Positions 9,729 through 19,932 of a stretch of 22,338 bases of DNA are shown piece by piece. The position numbers and the translations under genes were made by a program. The stretch is from Leucogyrophana mollusca (lineage: Eukaryota > Basidiomycota > Agaricomycetes > Boletales), in NCBI GenBank assembly GCA_021014945.1, contig MU266687.1, positions 1 to 22,338 on the forward strand. The letters are read 5' to 3'. Positions within the stretch are counted from its first letter, which is position 1. Every line of letters begins with the position of its first letter. The notes beneath the pieces were generated by a model. The model saw nothing but the letters and a program-made list of their open reading frames with translations, was not told the DNA's origin and ran no database searches.

Positions 9729-10393
9729 CTGTTTGACTCCGCTTCGAGTGCGGTAGTGAGTATAAACCGGGGCTGGCATACTTGTAGCGTATCGAGATAG
9801 AGGAGGAAGATAATGATAATTAGATGTGAATGTGGCACACGAAGGTAGAAAGCAAGAGGACGCATGAGGGTCTTTATGTGTTCTCCTCTCCTTTGTCCAT
9901 GATCGATTTGATAGCTTCCGAGTCGTGCCCCAGCTTCCGAGTCGTGCCCCAGCTTCCGAGTCGTGCCCCAGCTTCCGAGTCGTGCCCCAGCTTCCGAGTC
10001 GTGCCCAATTTCTTGTATATATTGGTTCATGTCCCGAATGCGAGATACTCGTGCGGGGGAACCTTGATTGTGATTGCCTGAACATGTAGGATCAGACGTG
10101 GAGACACTGGAAGGGATCGTGAAAGGGCCAACGCGGGCGGAACGCGCATGCGCAGTAGCAATGGATCCTGCGTCCGATGATCAACCGCGGTCGTGTTCAA
10201 TACTGGTGGCATTGATACTGATGATCGTGATCGTTGATCTTGCCCGTACATAAACAGCTAGTTAAGTGTTGTTGATCAATCCCGACGTTTCTCACGCCGC
10301 CCGACCACAAGTGGCGATTTTGTTTGATCATGATACATATATGATAGATGTGGGGCAAAGCCGGATGGGTATATATCTCACATGATCATGGTC
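9729..10393. other. Unresolved 5' region of the LRR gene and spacer to the transposase
   Basis: Minus-strand frames are open here (for example 10085-9729, ending RTRSGVKQ and in phase with the LRR exon). They run through a 19-bp minisatellite that keeps more than one frame open, so openness is weak evidence of coding. I see no F-box motif. From about 10252 to 10393 I see only AT-rich spacer. Confidence 0.35.
9913..10007. repeat. Minisatellite, 19-bp unit, five copies
   Basis: Five head-to-tail copies of AGCTTCCGAGTCGTGCCCC start at 9913, 9932, 9951, 9970 and 9989; the last lacks its final base. The unit is not a multiple of three, so a reading frame through it would cycle through all three frames. 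All copies are identical over the shared length, which implies recent expansion. Confidence 0.95.
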
Positions 10394-10401
10394 AAGTCTG
10401 T

Positions 10402-13400
10402 TCACGCAGAGACGTCAATATGATCAGAGACCGCGCAGTACTGATCAGTCATGAAACTTACCCTGTCTAGAGATTTCACCACAATGCACTCCCTCTCAAT
10501 CCCGGGTGGTACGTACACGAATGAGCTGAAATGTGATACGACGTCGGATACCTTCAAGACATGCGTTTGGGACTTCAGGTTGTTGTAGTATAACTGAACC
10601 CCAAGGTGCTCGATGGCACGATAAGGGTCGTACGCCTGGTCGGAGACGGACAAGCTCTGAAACTCCTTAACCGCAAGAAACGGTTCAACGACGGAGTGAC
10701 CACCCTCCAACCGGCGGTGAAGAAATATCTGAACTATCTGCCCAGCAACAGCAGGTCTTGGCTGTCCAGCGACTTCAGAGGGGTGGAACAGCACAAACAA
10801 ATTGCCGACCGAGCTGCTTTGAACCGATAACGAGACACTGTCCTTCTTGACGCTCCGAACAAAGCGCACCTGGTAGTCCAGAGGCTTGGATTTGGCGTTG
10901 CTGGTATCCCACCTTGAGAAGTGGGAGGCCGGTGTTGTAATACTTTTGTTGATCCGGTCCAGGAGCGCATCGTAGATACAGTCGGATAGATCTTCCATGT
11001 GTCTTTCATCTAAAGTTGACCCTTCGATTTCGGAAACCCCTTCGGTGCTCGAGACAGACAAGATACTGTCAACAATCGACTCGTGGTTCACGAACGTTTT
11101 CTGAAACGACTCGCAAAGCCTTCGAAACTCTGCAGTGTCTGGAAATTTGATACTACTGGCGAGTGCGCGTAAGTTTGCAGCCATGCAAAAGTATCGTGCA
11201 AACGTCATCTCCATCTCATCTGTAATCATTTCAGCACCACAGCCTGTAGACAAGTATCTGGAGGGACATTTGACCTACCGACTTTGTTGTTGGTTGTGAC
11301 ATCCCGCATGATTCCGTTGTAGCGTTCGAAAGGGAAAGCCCACCATGCATGGACTGGACCGAAGAGCAGGAGGCAATCGTCGAGATGAAGTGATAGATGG
11401 TGATTCGGCACCAGATCGTGATCCGAGAATAACTCGCGAAGGGCTTGGAGATATCGAGTCATGTGGCGCGTGTAGATATCGATTCTGGTGCGCGAAGTTG
11501 ACCTGCGAGTAGCTGTTTCCACCGCGATCACGAGGTCACAAAAATTGCGCAGGAGATTCTTCTCCCTCTCCAAAACCCCACTACCTCCCCAGATACGAAC
11601 AAGGGTGATGGTGAGTGATACAGTGAATACACTGCGCCATTGGTCCGCCTTCAGCTTCCTGTGACTTGGACTGCCGAAGTTGTGGGGAGGTCGTGCCATC
11701 CAGGACGGAAATGTCGTGCGCTTGAGATCAGCCTGTATTTGATCGAGGAGCTCTTTACCCAGTACGGTGAATTTGGAGAAATCAACGACAGCCTCAGAAC
11801 CGCTGAGGACGAAGTCCTTCATGGCCACGTCCATCACAGCTGGGATGCGTATTGGAGTGCCCGGATTGGCACGCCGCTAAGGTAAAACCATCAATCTTCG
11901 AGTTGCACAATTGGTGGATGCGGGAACTTGGAAAAGTATGACCTACCCAGTCTAGCATCGCCTGCATATAAACGTTCTTCGTGAATGATCCAGTCACCGG
12001 GATTTCGTTGAGCTGAGCGATCGCGGATAAATACCCTCTCCGTAACCGTTTCAGTCCATTTTCCGACAGTTTCTCTAAGGCTTTTTGTCCCCTTTCCAGC
12101 CACATGGCCTGGTCCTCGGGAGTATGAGCCTTAACCCTCTCATTCGTCTTCTCGCTGACTTTGATGTTTAGGCCCCACACATTGCAGCAGTGATGTTGAA
12201 ACTCGCCCAGAAAGAGATTGTGCATGGAGTCAACGACTGTGAATTTGGTGACATCCCAGTACGTCAAGCGGAGCAGCTCGGACCACCTCAATCCACGGCG
12301 TTCGAACACCTTTTCGCGGTTGGCCTGATTACGAGCATTTTTCCAGCGTTCAGCATCTATCTTATGCTCTTCGAAGGTCCGTCGTGGCCAGGATGCTTTA
12401 ACCAAATTTGAGATCTCCTTCCTCGGCAAACGGCAAAAGGAGCAAAACTGCTCCTTGGCGGGACCAGCAAATCCAGCTGTTTTGCGGGTGGCAGGTAAAT
12501 CGCAGACTAATGGCCCCAGGGCACACCGCACGAGCCTCCCGAATGGCCTAGTCCATGTCCGTTTGAGTATGACGCCATGTTTCCACAGTTGCACCAAATC
12601 GTCGACAAGAGGCCGTAAGATGTGATTGATGTGATGCAGAGAGGGCTCCTTTGGACCGGGAATAACACCAACAAGATAAACGTTCTCGAGCTTATATTGA
12701 AGGTGCGTGGGGAGATTGAGACACACCATATAGATGGCCCCGGTCGAGTGCGATTTCCCAGCCTGCTTGTTTCCGTAAGGATTGAACCAATCCACAAAAA
12801 GGCTGAACACCAGGTGGGCCGCGCCAGGCGTCGAAATCAAAAAAGGCTTCCCGTCTGGAGCCTTGAGCTCAGCCAGCCCGACAGCATCTCATATATCCTT
12901 TCAACTATCGTCTTCAGAGGGCGTTGGAGTCCAGGCTCCATCCATCAACCCCTCGAGGCCGGGCCTGGAAAACAAACGCGCTAGCCAGGAGGCCATAGGC
13001 TGATAGCCGTAGACTTTGATGGGCCTTTGACCCGAAAGAGGTTTTCCCCTCTCTTCCCTCCGAAGTAGCTGTGTTCCGCAGAGGTCATCGGCAGGTGTTT
13101 CGCGGAACGTACATTCCTTGGGATACGGCATTGGGTAGCTATGGTCAGGTTTGTAGGTGGAAAAACACTTAGGGCAACACGCATATTCGACTAGATGGGG
13201 CTCCAAGTCGAATTTGGACAGAGTGCTTCGAAGATCCTTAGGTAAGTTCTTGAGTAGCTGGTACTCTTCGTTGGTGATGTTCGATGGCGTGGATTTATTT
13301 CCTTTGCTGAACCAGAACGTGGCAGCTATTATTGCCCGCAAGGCGGCAAGCATGAAGCCACTGTTTGCTCGGGATACTCCGGCAAGAACGTGTAGGACGA

Positions 13401-14429
13401 CCACGAGGAAACATGCAGCCAGTAAGATTGGGTTCGTTGGCAGTCGAGGGTGATTGAATAGATGATCTAATGACCACGAATCAGTTGGATGTGGTGGATG
13501 AAAGACGTGGGGCCAACCTGTAGACAACAATGCCGGCCCAGCCATATACTTTAGGCTCTCGGTAGCCATGGCTTCGGCTCTGAAAGCCAACCACTGCTGC
13601 TCCTTCATCTCGTTCAAGCGCTCGAGCTCCTGAGACACCCTCTTGTTCATCGCGGAACACCTTCCTTCTACATCTTGACTGCCTTCGCTTTTGAGATCGT
13701 CGAGTATTCTTGCAGTTTCTGTAAGCCACCCCAGGTATATGACGTAGTCACCATTCGCAGGATTAGAATCAGATGCAAACGATGTGACCCCTCGCAATGC
13801 ATCCGCTTCGTTGAAAGAGAGGCGATGGGCACTGAGTTTGAAGGAACGACAACGGTGGTCCAGGTCAGAATTCAAAGATGCGATCACTCGCAAGGCCCGG
13901 TCTACTGCTGCACCCTGAGTGAGATTTGAGTGTATCGGCAAAAGATTAATGAAAATTGTGGTGCATGCGCACCTGCAAGCCACCTCCAGAGGAGACATTG
14001 GTATCTATAGATATTGCCGCAGACAAACTTAAGGACTGGATCCTCCGGCGCAAAATGAGATCAATCCGAGATGTCTATAAATCAAAGAAAAAAGAAACTC
14101 ACGTCACAATCTCCGGGGGGATGTCCGCCCCGATTATCGCGATTGGCTATTTCGCGGTCGCGTTGCCGCACAGGTAACTCAGTGTCGCACTTGGGCTTGG
14201 GGGATAGCGTGGCCGCAAAGATGGAATGTCGGGCCTTGGTTCTGTCTCCCTCTGCGCGCAGCTGCTTCTCTTCCCATTCGGAATGTTTTTGCTGATGTCG
14301 ATGCCACTGATTTGGAGGTAGCAATTTCCTGCATACCTCAGTACCATCGTCGTTGACGAATACACCCTTTCTACATTTATAGCATTGACAGTGCTTCAGT
14401 TGGGGGCCGCCGTCGGAGGAGTCAGACAT
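10402..14429 (-). pseudogene. Plavaka/Tnp2-like (CACTA-related) DDE transposase with two in-frame TGA codons
   Basis: This is the likely mobility enzyme, cutting the element at its TIRs. Exons: 14429-14103, 14035-13973, 13914-11947, 11876-11279, 11219-10402, about 1,257 codons. The N-terminus has a Cys cluster (HCQCYKCRKG...VCRK...W..H). Near residue 375 is CCPKCFSTYKPDHSYPMPYP...CTF...DLCGTQL, a putative zinc-binding cluster. The Tnp2 core includes FVDWFNPYGNKQAGKS (about 504), YLVGVIPGPKEPSLH, FCSFCRLPRKEI, TVVDSMHNLFLG (about 689), NHHLSLHLDD and FPFERYNGIM (about 968). The acidic residues in DWF, VVDSMH and FERYNG are my candidates for the catalytic triad. TGA codons at 12903-12901 and 12891-12889 lie in exon 3 between MDGAW and LKAPDGKPF, which stay in one frame. 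No usable intron removes them. A donor after SLDR (GTAAGT) could change the last residues. The 5' side has TATA-like AT-rich DNA near 14525. Confidence 0.93.
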
Positions 14430-14602
14430 TTGTGATGATGAACTGGGATCGACAACAACTTTCAATTTGAGACTGTGGCGGGTGGCAGCCGGTTGAAATT
14501 GTACGAATCAATACTATCATGATTATATATATTAATTGATAGATACGTATACGGCTCGCGAATGTGGTTGTGGATTATATATATGGAATCTACTTAGATC
14601 TT

Positions 14603-16419
14603 TTAGTCGAGCTCGTCGAGCTCGGCTTGGGCGCTAGCCTTCCGTGCATGCCAGAGACCCTCGGAGCATTCGGTTAGCTCATGTTTTCCTTTCCCCAACA
14701 TCACAGGCAGTCTGAGCGACATGAGCTTCTGGATCTGATCCAATTCCTCGGCCGATCCATATCCTTTGACTGATTCTAAGGCAGGAAAGAGTAGCCGGAC
14801 GTTGGGTAAGTCATTGTCATGAGTTGTTCTCGCAATGGCGACTTGATCATGAACCTGTTGTGTATTTTCGAACAGAAGGGCGAGTAGGCTGGCTGGTGCA
14901 GTATCGAAGAACTCCAGCTGCCGCACCGCTGTGTAAGCGCCTGCCAATTCCTCCCATATGACTGGTGGGACTTCGACGGACGGCTCGACAGTGATTTGGA
15001 GGTGCTCGACCCCCGAAGTAGGGAGCGCACAGCAAAGTCTAGATAGAAACGGCATGAGGGAGGCCATCATGGCGCTTCCCCAAAAGAGCGAGAGTCTGAG
15101 ACAAGGGCTAGACATCCTGTTGTCACTCCCGAGACCAAGCAAAAAAGCGAGTGTTCCATCCAGACGATGTGAACTCGGGATATCGTGATCCCGCTGAAAG
15201 CTGTCATCAGAATATCTCCCGTTGCAGGGCCTCTAACGGGAGGAAATGTGGCCCCACGGTCAACGCCTCCGTCGAAAGTAAAATCGCGAATCGCATTTGG
15301 GGGAGCGACGAGGCCGGAGAGGAAATTTACGCAGTCGACGTAATCGCCTTGCAATTCGAGATGTTTCAAGTGGTTGAACGCCAAAACGTGCTTCTCAGAA
15401 AAGGGAGCAGGCGCAATGTTGGAGACAACGTGTATAAGAGCAAGATTTCGCAATAAAGGCAAACGGGCCAATACAGCAGATAGCTGGCTCGAAGTAGGCT
15501 TGGCGGTGGGGGAGACACAAGTAATGCTGAGTTCGGTTAGGGTTCGGAAGGCGAAGGCGCTCCAGTCCACATGGAAACCTTCTAATTTGACGCGACGAAG
15601 ACAAGGCGCATCCATCGTCAACAATCCAGTGGGCAATTCGATAACGTCTGATGTGTCTTCATCGTGGATATGTCCGTCGTTGATCAATTGCAATGACTCC
15701 AGGTGAGGTGCGCACCAACTGAATAGTGGCAAGACCTCAAGCAACGTAGCTTGATCAGCAAGCAGGGTGAGACAACGAATTCTGGAAAAGGAGCGGATGG
15801 CTACGGCGATGTTACGAGTCACTTGTGGGAGTTGATCGCCGCAGGAACGAAGGTTTGCCTGCACATCAAGCGGAGTAGCCGCAGACCGACTAAGCTTCTC
15901 TCTCAGCCAGCGTTTGGTATCTCTCATCGGATCTATAGCGAGACTCCAGAAGATCGAATCTCCGAGGGCAACAGAACGCCAGCGGCAGCAAACACGCGTG
16001 ACGATCCTGGATGTATCATCACAACGGTCACACAGAAGCGGGTCGCAACAACCATCAACAGCGAGTCGGAAGATGTGCGACAGCACTTCAGTGGGGAGAG
16101 AGTACACAGGGGCGAATGTGTTCCGGCGGGCATTAAGGTATCGCAGCGAGGTGTATAAAGCCAGTCAACGAGATCTAGACACCTCGCAATCTTCATGATC
16201 TTGATCAAGCTGACGTATAGCCAACTTCACGTTCTGTACACGCTGATCGATCACGAGGCATGCTGCAAGCTTGACAGGAAGCGAATAGTCGATCGGTGAA
16301 TGAAAGATCGTCCGCCACAGATTCAAGAATAATACTAGAGGCCATACATCTAGAGTCAGCTCATGTAAGATCGACGTCAGGTTGACTTGATCACCTGTGA
16401 AACCGGGTAACGAGAACAT
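14603..16419 (-). pseudogene. F-box/LRR protein, interrupted by one in-frame TGA
   Basis: F-box proteins bind Skp1 and bring substrates to the SCF ubiquitin ligase. The frame runs 16419-15238, then a 44-nt intron (GTTAGA...CTGAT...TTTCAG, 15237-15194), then 15193-14603. Upstream is a helix (DQRVQNVKLAIRQLDQDHED), then YLNARRNTFAPVYSLPTEVL followed by SHIFRLAVDG and CCRWRSVAL, the usual layout of agaricomycete F-box proteins. LRR-like units follow: SRIRCLTLLADQA, APHLESLQLINDG, APCLRRVKLEGF, LPLLRNLALIHV and FNHLKHLELQGD. TGA at 16167-16165 splits the helix from the F-box (SRSR*LALYTSL). There is no acceptor AG before the F-box that could splice it out, and no Met between the stop and the F-box. 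CGA (Arg) is the simplest ancestor. The first exon start (ATG 16419) is my choice; the leading 45 residues are not typical. The gene lies upstream of the transposase on the same strand. Confidence 0.87.
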
Positions 16420-16859
16420 CGATGCCACAGTACTACTGTAATGCGGTTTTCTGGAGCAGAGCCGGGTGGCTACGCAGCAAGAATGGTGAAGCTATAGCGA
16501 GTTATATCTGCGAGAAATTATATTATAATCTGTGAGAGATGCGCCAAAAATTCAAACCTTTTATATCAACAATATTGCGCATGGTTGTGGTTGTGGTGAT
16601 CATGTGTGGTTGTGGACGCTGTTTGTTTGATCGGTGTGGACGTTGGACGTGAAATCTGTTCACGGTTTCGCCATGGGTTAATTAATCGTGGTGGGTCTGT
16701 GGCTGAGCATTAACGGCCATGTTTGCCCGCTGATTGCCGCGATAGCTAAGGACTTGCCACGGCTTCCTATCTTCGTCTCGATTTTGGCTTTACACCAGTA
16801 AGTCCGTGCTCATGCTCACAATCATCGACCGCGCGTTGTTCATTCAATATTATTTGACC
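16420..16859. other. Divergent intergenic region
   Basis: This stretch separates the F-box/LRR gene (-) from the unknown gene at 16860 (+). It holds AT-rich stretches (about 16512-16530, and TTTTATATCAAC near 16559) and a GT-rich tract with repeated GGTTGTGG (about 16580-16620). Promoters for both genes are expected here. I see no exon. Confidence 0.4.
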
Positions 16860-17792
16860 ATGGCCAGTGGCTACGCCTCCACCTCAAATTCGACCCCGGG
16901 CTTTTCAAGTGAAGACACGTTTAAGTGGCAACATCAACGAGCCGACACGTTTGAAAGTCCCGAATCCCAGCTGGGTTGCAGGCCAGGAGACTGTGCAACC
17001 CACTATCCTGCGATCTTTTCCTCCAGGGAGCCAGGCAGAGCCCCTCCAAGTCAGGTTTTGTGGACCTGTGTGCGTAGTATTTGACCTTCTCTCACTCAGT
17101 CGCAGTCTCACATGTACGTCCCTACTTATATACAGCCCATTAGTTCTCAAGAATCACAGACTCCTGACAATGCGAAGCCAAAGATGCGCTCCCCTACAGC
17201 CGAGCGTGACGTGAAACCAATGTCGGTGACCACGTTTATATTGTTCATTCCGCATTTCAGCCCACATCTTTCAAAAGTGTTGCTGAGCCTTCCCTGGAAG
17301 CAAACGCGACTCCTTCAGCTGATCAAGGCGCGTCGGCCCCACTACCTGACGATATAAAGGTAAGGTACCTTTTTTTGGCGTACACCTAACTAATGAATGC
17401 AGGTATCTCCTCGCAAAACCCACAAGTATTGTGGCGGTGAAGGTGGTTATGCTTGGTTTGATTCCCAATCTCCCGCGCGTCTTCAATCCCCTCCACCATT
17501 CGAACAAGAAGCAGGAGTCACAGAAGGAGATGTTTACGTCCATTGGGTTGGGACAGACTGCACACAATGTCAAATTTGGGTGTGGTCGCGTTCGGATGGT
17601 GGTGGTTCCGAGGTGGATCGGCTGTACTGGAAAGCTGTTGCTAATGGGCATCGTCCGAGGGGGACAGGGAGGTATCTCGTGGTCACGGACAAAGGTCAGC
17701 CATCCTTAGTTCAGGAGGCCACATGGAAAAAACAATATTCGCGCAAAGAGACACCTATCATGCCACCCTCATCATACACGTCATCCAAATGA
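16860..17792 (+). CDS. Unknown protein, about 267 residues, four exons
   Basis: I do not recognise it. Exons 16860-17054, 17106-17225, 17261-17359 and 17403-17792 join in phase 0 throughout and end in TGA. The second intron is only 35 nt, so that junction is the weakest part of the model. The first 140 residues are S/T/P/Q-rich and look disordered (MASGYASTSNSTPGFSSED; ISSQESQTPDNAKPKMRSP). The last 130 are denser, with a core around GDVYVHWVGTDCTQCQIWVW, a later LYWKAVANGHRPRGTGRYLV, and several Trp and Cys. This could be a small beta-rich domain. There is no signal peptide or membrane segment. It is followed on the same strand by the coiled-coil gene. Confidence 0.6.
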
Positions 17793-18071
17793 TATATACC
17801 ACATATTAAATCGTATGTATACGTTTCAGAATCCACGGCCATCATGGTACGATTGCGGCATGTGCGATCCGTTGCGATCTCGCAACAAAGGGCATCCTCG
17901 TGCCACCACAACCACGAATTCGTGGTTCGGGATTTCATGCAAGATTTAGAACACCGAGCACGACCCTGTACACAACAAATTCCAGCTCGCGACCACCATG
18001 ATCGATATCCAGGTGTGTGGCAATTATGTGTAGCAATTCACTCAACCTCGCTCTCCACGTAGTCTGGCAAA
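17793..18071. other. Spacer upstream of the coiled-coil gene
   Basis: This contains an open frame from ATG 17844 that reaches GATCGATATCCAG|GTGTGT. It could be a 5' exon of the next gene, but the splice phase does not match the frame starting at 18072. I therefore leave it uncalled. TATA-like sequence (GATATATACC) lies near 17791. Confidence 0.35.
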
Positions 18072-19299
18072 ATGCGTATTTGCCAAACGACCGAATTTGG
18101 AATCCTCCTCGACGCGCTCAAGGAAACATTACACTGTACCGACGGATGCGCCACCAACGACAACGAGGTTTACACTCTTCCCGGTAAATCTGTAGTTGAC
18201 ATCATGCAGAGGTTTGCGTCCACGATATTGGCCAAAAGCCCCTATGCCATGACGCTCGTATCGATGCTGGCCAAGGATCATAAAGCTAACAAAGAGCTCG
18301 TGTCTGATCTCGGGGCTTTGATGATGGATCCTTGCCGCGAGGTCCAGCTTACGTGCAGACGGCTGCTTTACATCATCTTGGACGTGTACGACTCACCGTT
18401 CAAGATGGATTTGGATGCAGTATCAATCATGTCAAGTCGGGCTATGCCTGGCCCGCCGAGGGTTGTTGAGCCGGGCGTTCCGGCCGCCGTCTCAGCTGGC
18501 CACGAAAGTGAGTCATCCTCGCTGATCGCTTATAACGGGTGGTTGGATGACCGTGAGGTGCAGATTGTATGGTGGCAATTCAGACGGGTTTACGCATGAT
18601 CCGCCAGGAGATGAACCCGCGCTTAGACGCTTGGGATTCATGGATGCAACAAAAGGAGGATGAGTTCGCCAAGTGGGAGGAAGAACGGAAGTTGCAGCGT
18701 CAGAAGCTGAAAGGACTCACTACTCAGGCAGTTCAGTTTACATAATTCCACCGTCCAACGCTCTCTAACAAGTGAATCCAGAATGTGAATTGCAATACGA
18801 TCAGTCACTTGGAACAGTTAGTCGCCTCCCTCCAGCGCTCATTCGAAGATCTTGGACAAGAGCTCCGGCGGAGTGCACAGACAAGGATTGGTGGGTAGCG
18901 AATCCATAATTTAGCGATCTAAGCCTCACTCACCCCGTCACAGACGGCCTGAAGCGATCACAACAACGTGTACTCATAGAAAGCCATGCCACCAATCAAG
19001 CCCAAATGCGGCTGAAATCCCGACTGTCCAAGGTCGAGCGGGGGTTATCAGTCGTGCAAGGAAAGCACAAAGCGCAGGTGTCAGACCTTTCCAACATCGT
19101 AGAGTCGACTCAACTGATGCAGAGGGACCTTACACTGCTGCGAACTGACCACACACGCTTCAGGAGGGACCTTGAGGATTATCTAGAGGCCCGTAACTCA
19201 ACTCCGATGTCACCATCTGACGAACAGCCTTCTACTCGCGGGGGCTCAAATGGCGGGATAGTCGTAAATAATCTCGCTGATGAGCTCTGGCCAGGATAG
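18072..19299 (+). CDS. Coiled-coil protein of unknown function, four exons
   Basis: Exons 18072-18507, 18564-18730, 18782-18890 and 18944-19299 join in frame (phases 1, 0, 1) and give about 355 residues ending in TAG. The N-terminal third is helical and globular (FGILLDALKETLHCTDG, VVDIMQRFASTILAKSP, EVQLTCRRLLYIILDVYD). The remainder is charged and heptad-like (MQQKEDEFAKWEEERKLQRQ, HLEQLVASLQRSFEDLGQEL, MRLKSRLSKVERGLSVVQGK, LRTDHTRFRRDLEDYLEARN). A long coiled coil suggests a structural or tethering role. I cannot name the family. The end near 19299 may not be the true 3' end, because 130 bases later a membrane-spanning frame opens on the same strand. The start could also lie further upstream. 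Confidence 0.7.
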
Positions 19300-19505
19300 C
19301 GACGGAGAGGTGAGGTCTCCCACGTTTATGGAATCCGAGAGATAAATTGATGTCGAACCGCCCAGACTTCTGTTATATCCTCCAACGAAGTACGTTCCTG
19401 GGCAATCTACTGTGAACTCGTCATTTCTTGGACTCACAACCTTTTCCCACACAGTTTGCTCCATCCACGCTCGTCTCCACGATTGCTTCTGTTCTTATCG
19501 AGCCC

Positions 19506-19739
19506 ATGGCGTTCATTATGTCCCCGGTGATCCCACACTTGCCTGTGGCGGCGTCTAGTCAGTCTATTCCCTCACTCAAGGCCGCAAAGCAACTGTACTG
19601 TCGCCGTCTGCGTGTTTCTGCTGTCATAATTGTTCTTTTCGTGGCCTTAGGGACACTCTTCTTCATCCCTGGAGTCCCATCATCACAACTCGCCCAAGAC
19701 GAACGACCAATCTGGAGGCAGCTGTATGCAGGTGCATGA
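19506..19739 (+). CDS. Small protein with one C-terminal transmembrane segment, or last exon of the coiled-coil gene
   Basis: From ATG 19506 the frame gives 77 residues. A 3' splice site CACACAG at about 19455 would extend it upstream (FAPSTLVSTIASVLIEP). After a basic stretch (KAAKQLYCRRLR) comes VSAVIIVLFVALGTLFFIPG, a clear membrane segment, then about 21 residues to TGA. With the coiled-coil gene just upstream on the same strand, a spliced product would be coiled coil, membrane anchor and short tail. I could not find an unambiguous donor: candidates lie at about 19263 and at GAG|GTGAGG near 19310. So the two are listed separately. Confidence 0.45.
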   Translation: MAFIMSPVIPHLPVAASSQSIPSLKAAKQLYCRRLRVSAVIIVLFVALGTLFFIPGVPSSQLAQDERPIWRQLYAGA

Positions 19740-19801
19740 CGCGAGTTCAAGCGAGATACTTAGATAATATTTAAATAGCGTATGCCTAGAGGACAATGAT
19801 G

Positions 19802-19930
19802 TATCCATGCATTCGCTTGATACTTAGATCGTAACGTGTTATCCATGCATTCGCTTGATATTTAGATCGTAACGTGTAGCCGCGGTTCTACCTTATCTAG
19901 ATCGTAACGTGTAGCTGCGGTTCTACCTAG
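19802..19930. repeat. Nested tandem repeats between convergent genes
   Basis: A 38-bp unit beginning TATCCATGCATTCGC occurs twice (19802-19839, 19840-19877) with one difference. Its tail, TAGATCGTAACGTGT, is then reused in a 35-bp unit ending CGGTTCTACC (about 19863-19893 and 19898-19928). The array fills the gap between the 3' ends of the membrane ORF and the 369-residue gene, so it may lie in their 3' UTRs. Confidence 0.9.
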
Positions 19931-19932
19931 AC

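Noticed and set aside
9913..10007. CRISPR-like array
   Set aside because: Units are directly adjacent with no spacers, in a eukaryotic element.
12889..12903. An intron hiding the two transposase stops
   Set aside because: The only nearby donor (GATA|GTTGAA) is weak, and every acceptor before LKAPDGKPF gives the wrong phase.
14603..15142. A separate gene starting MLGLGSDNR
   Set aside because: It is the second exon of the F-box/LRR gene. A 44-nt intron at 15237-15194 joins the frames exactly, and the apparent Met is a TTG codon.
2842..16167. TGA reassigned as a sense codon, which would make all three broken frames intact
   Set aside because: Nuclear TGA recoding is not known in basidiomycetes, and other genes here end naturally at TGA (for example 17790-17792). 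CpG deamination is simpler.
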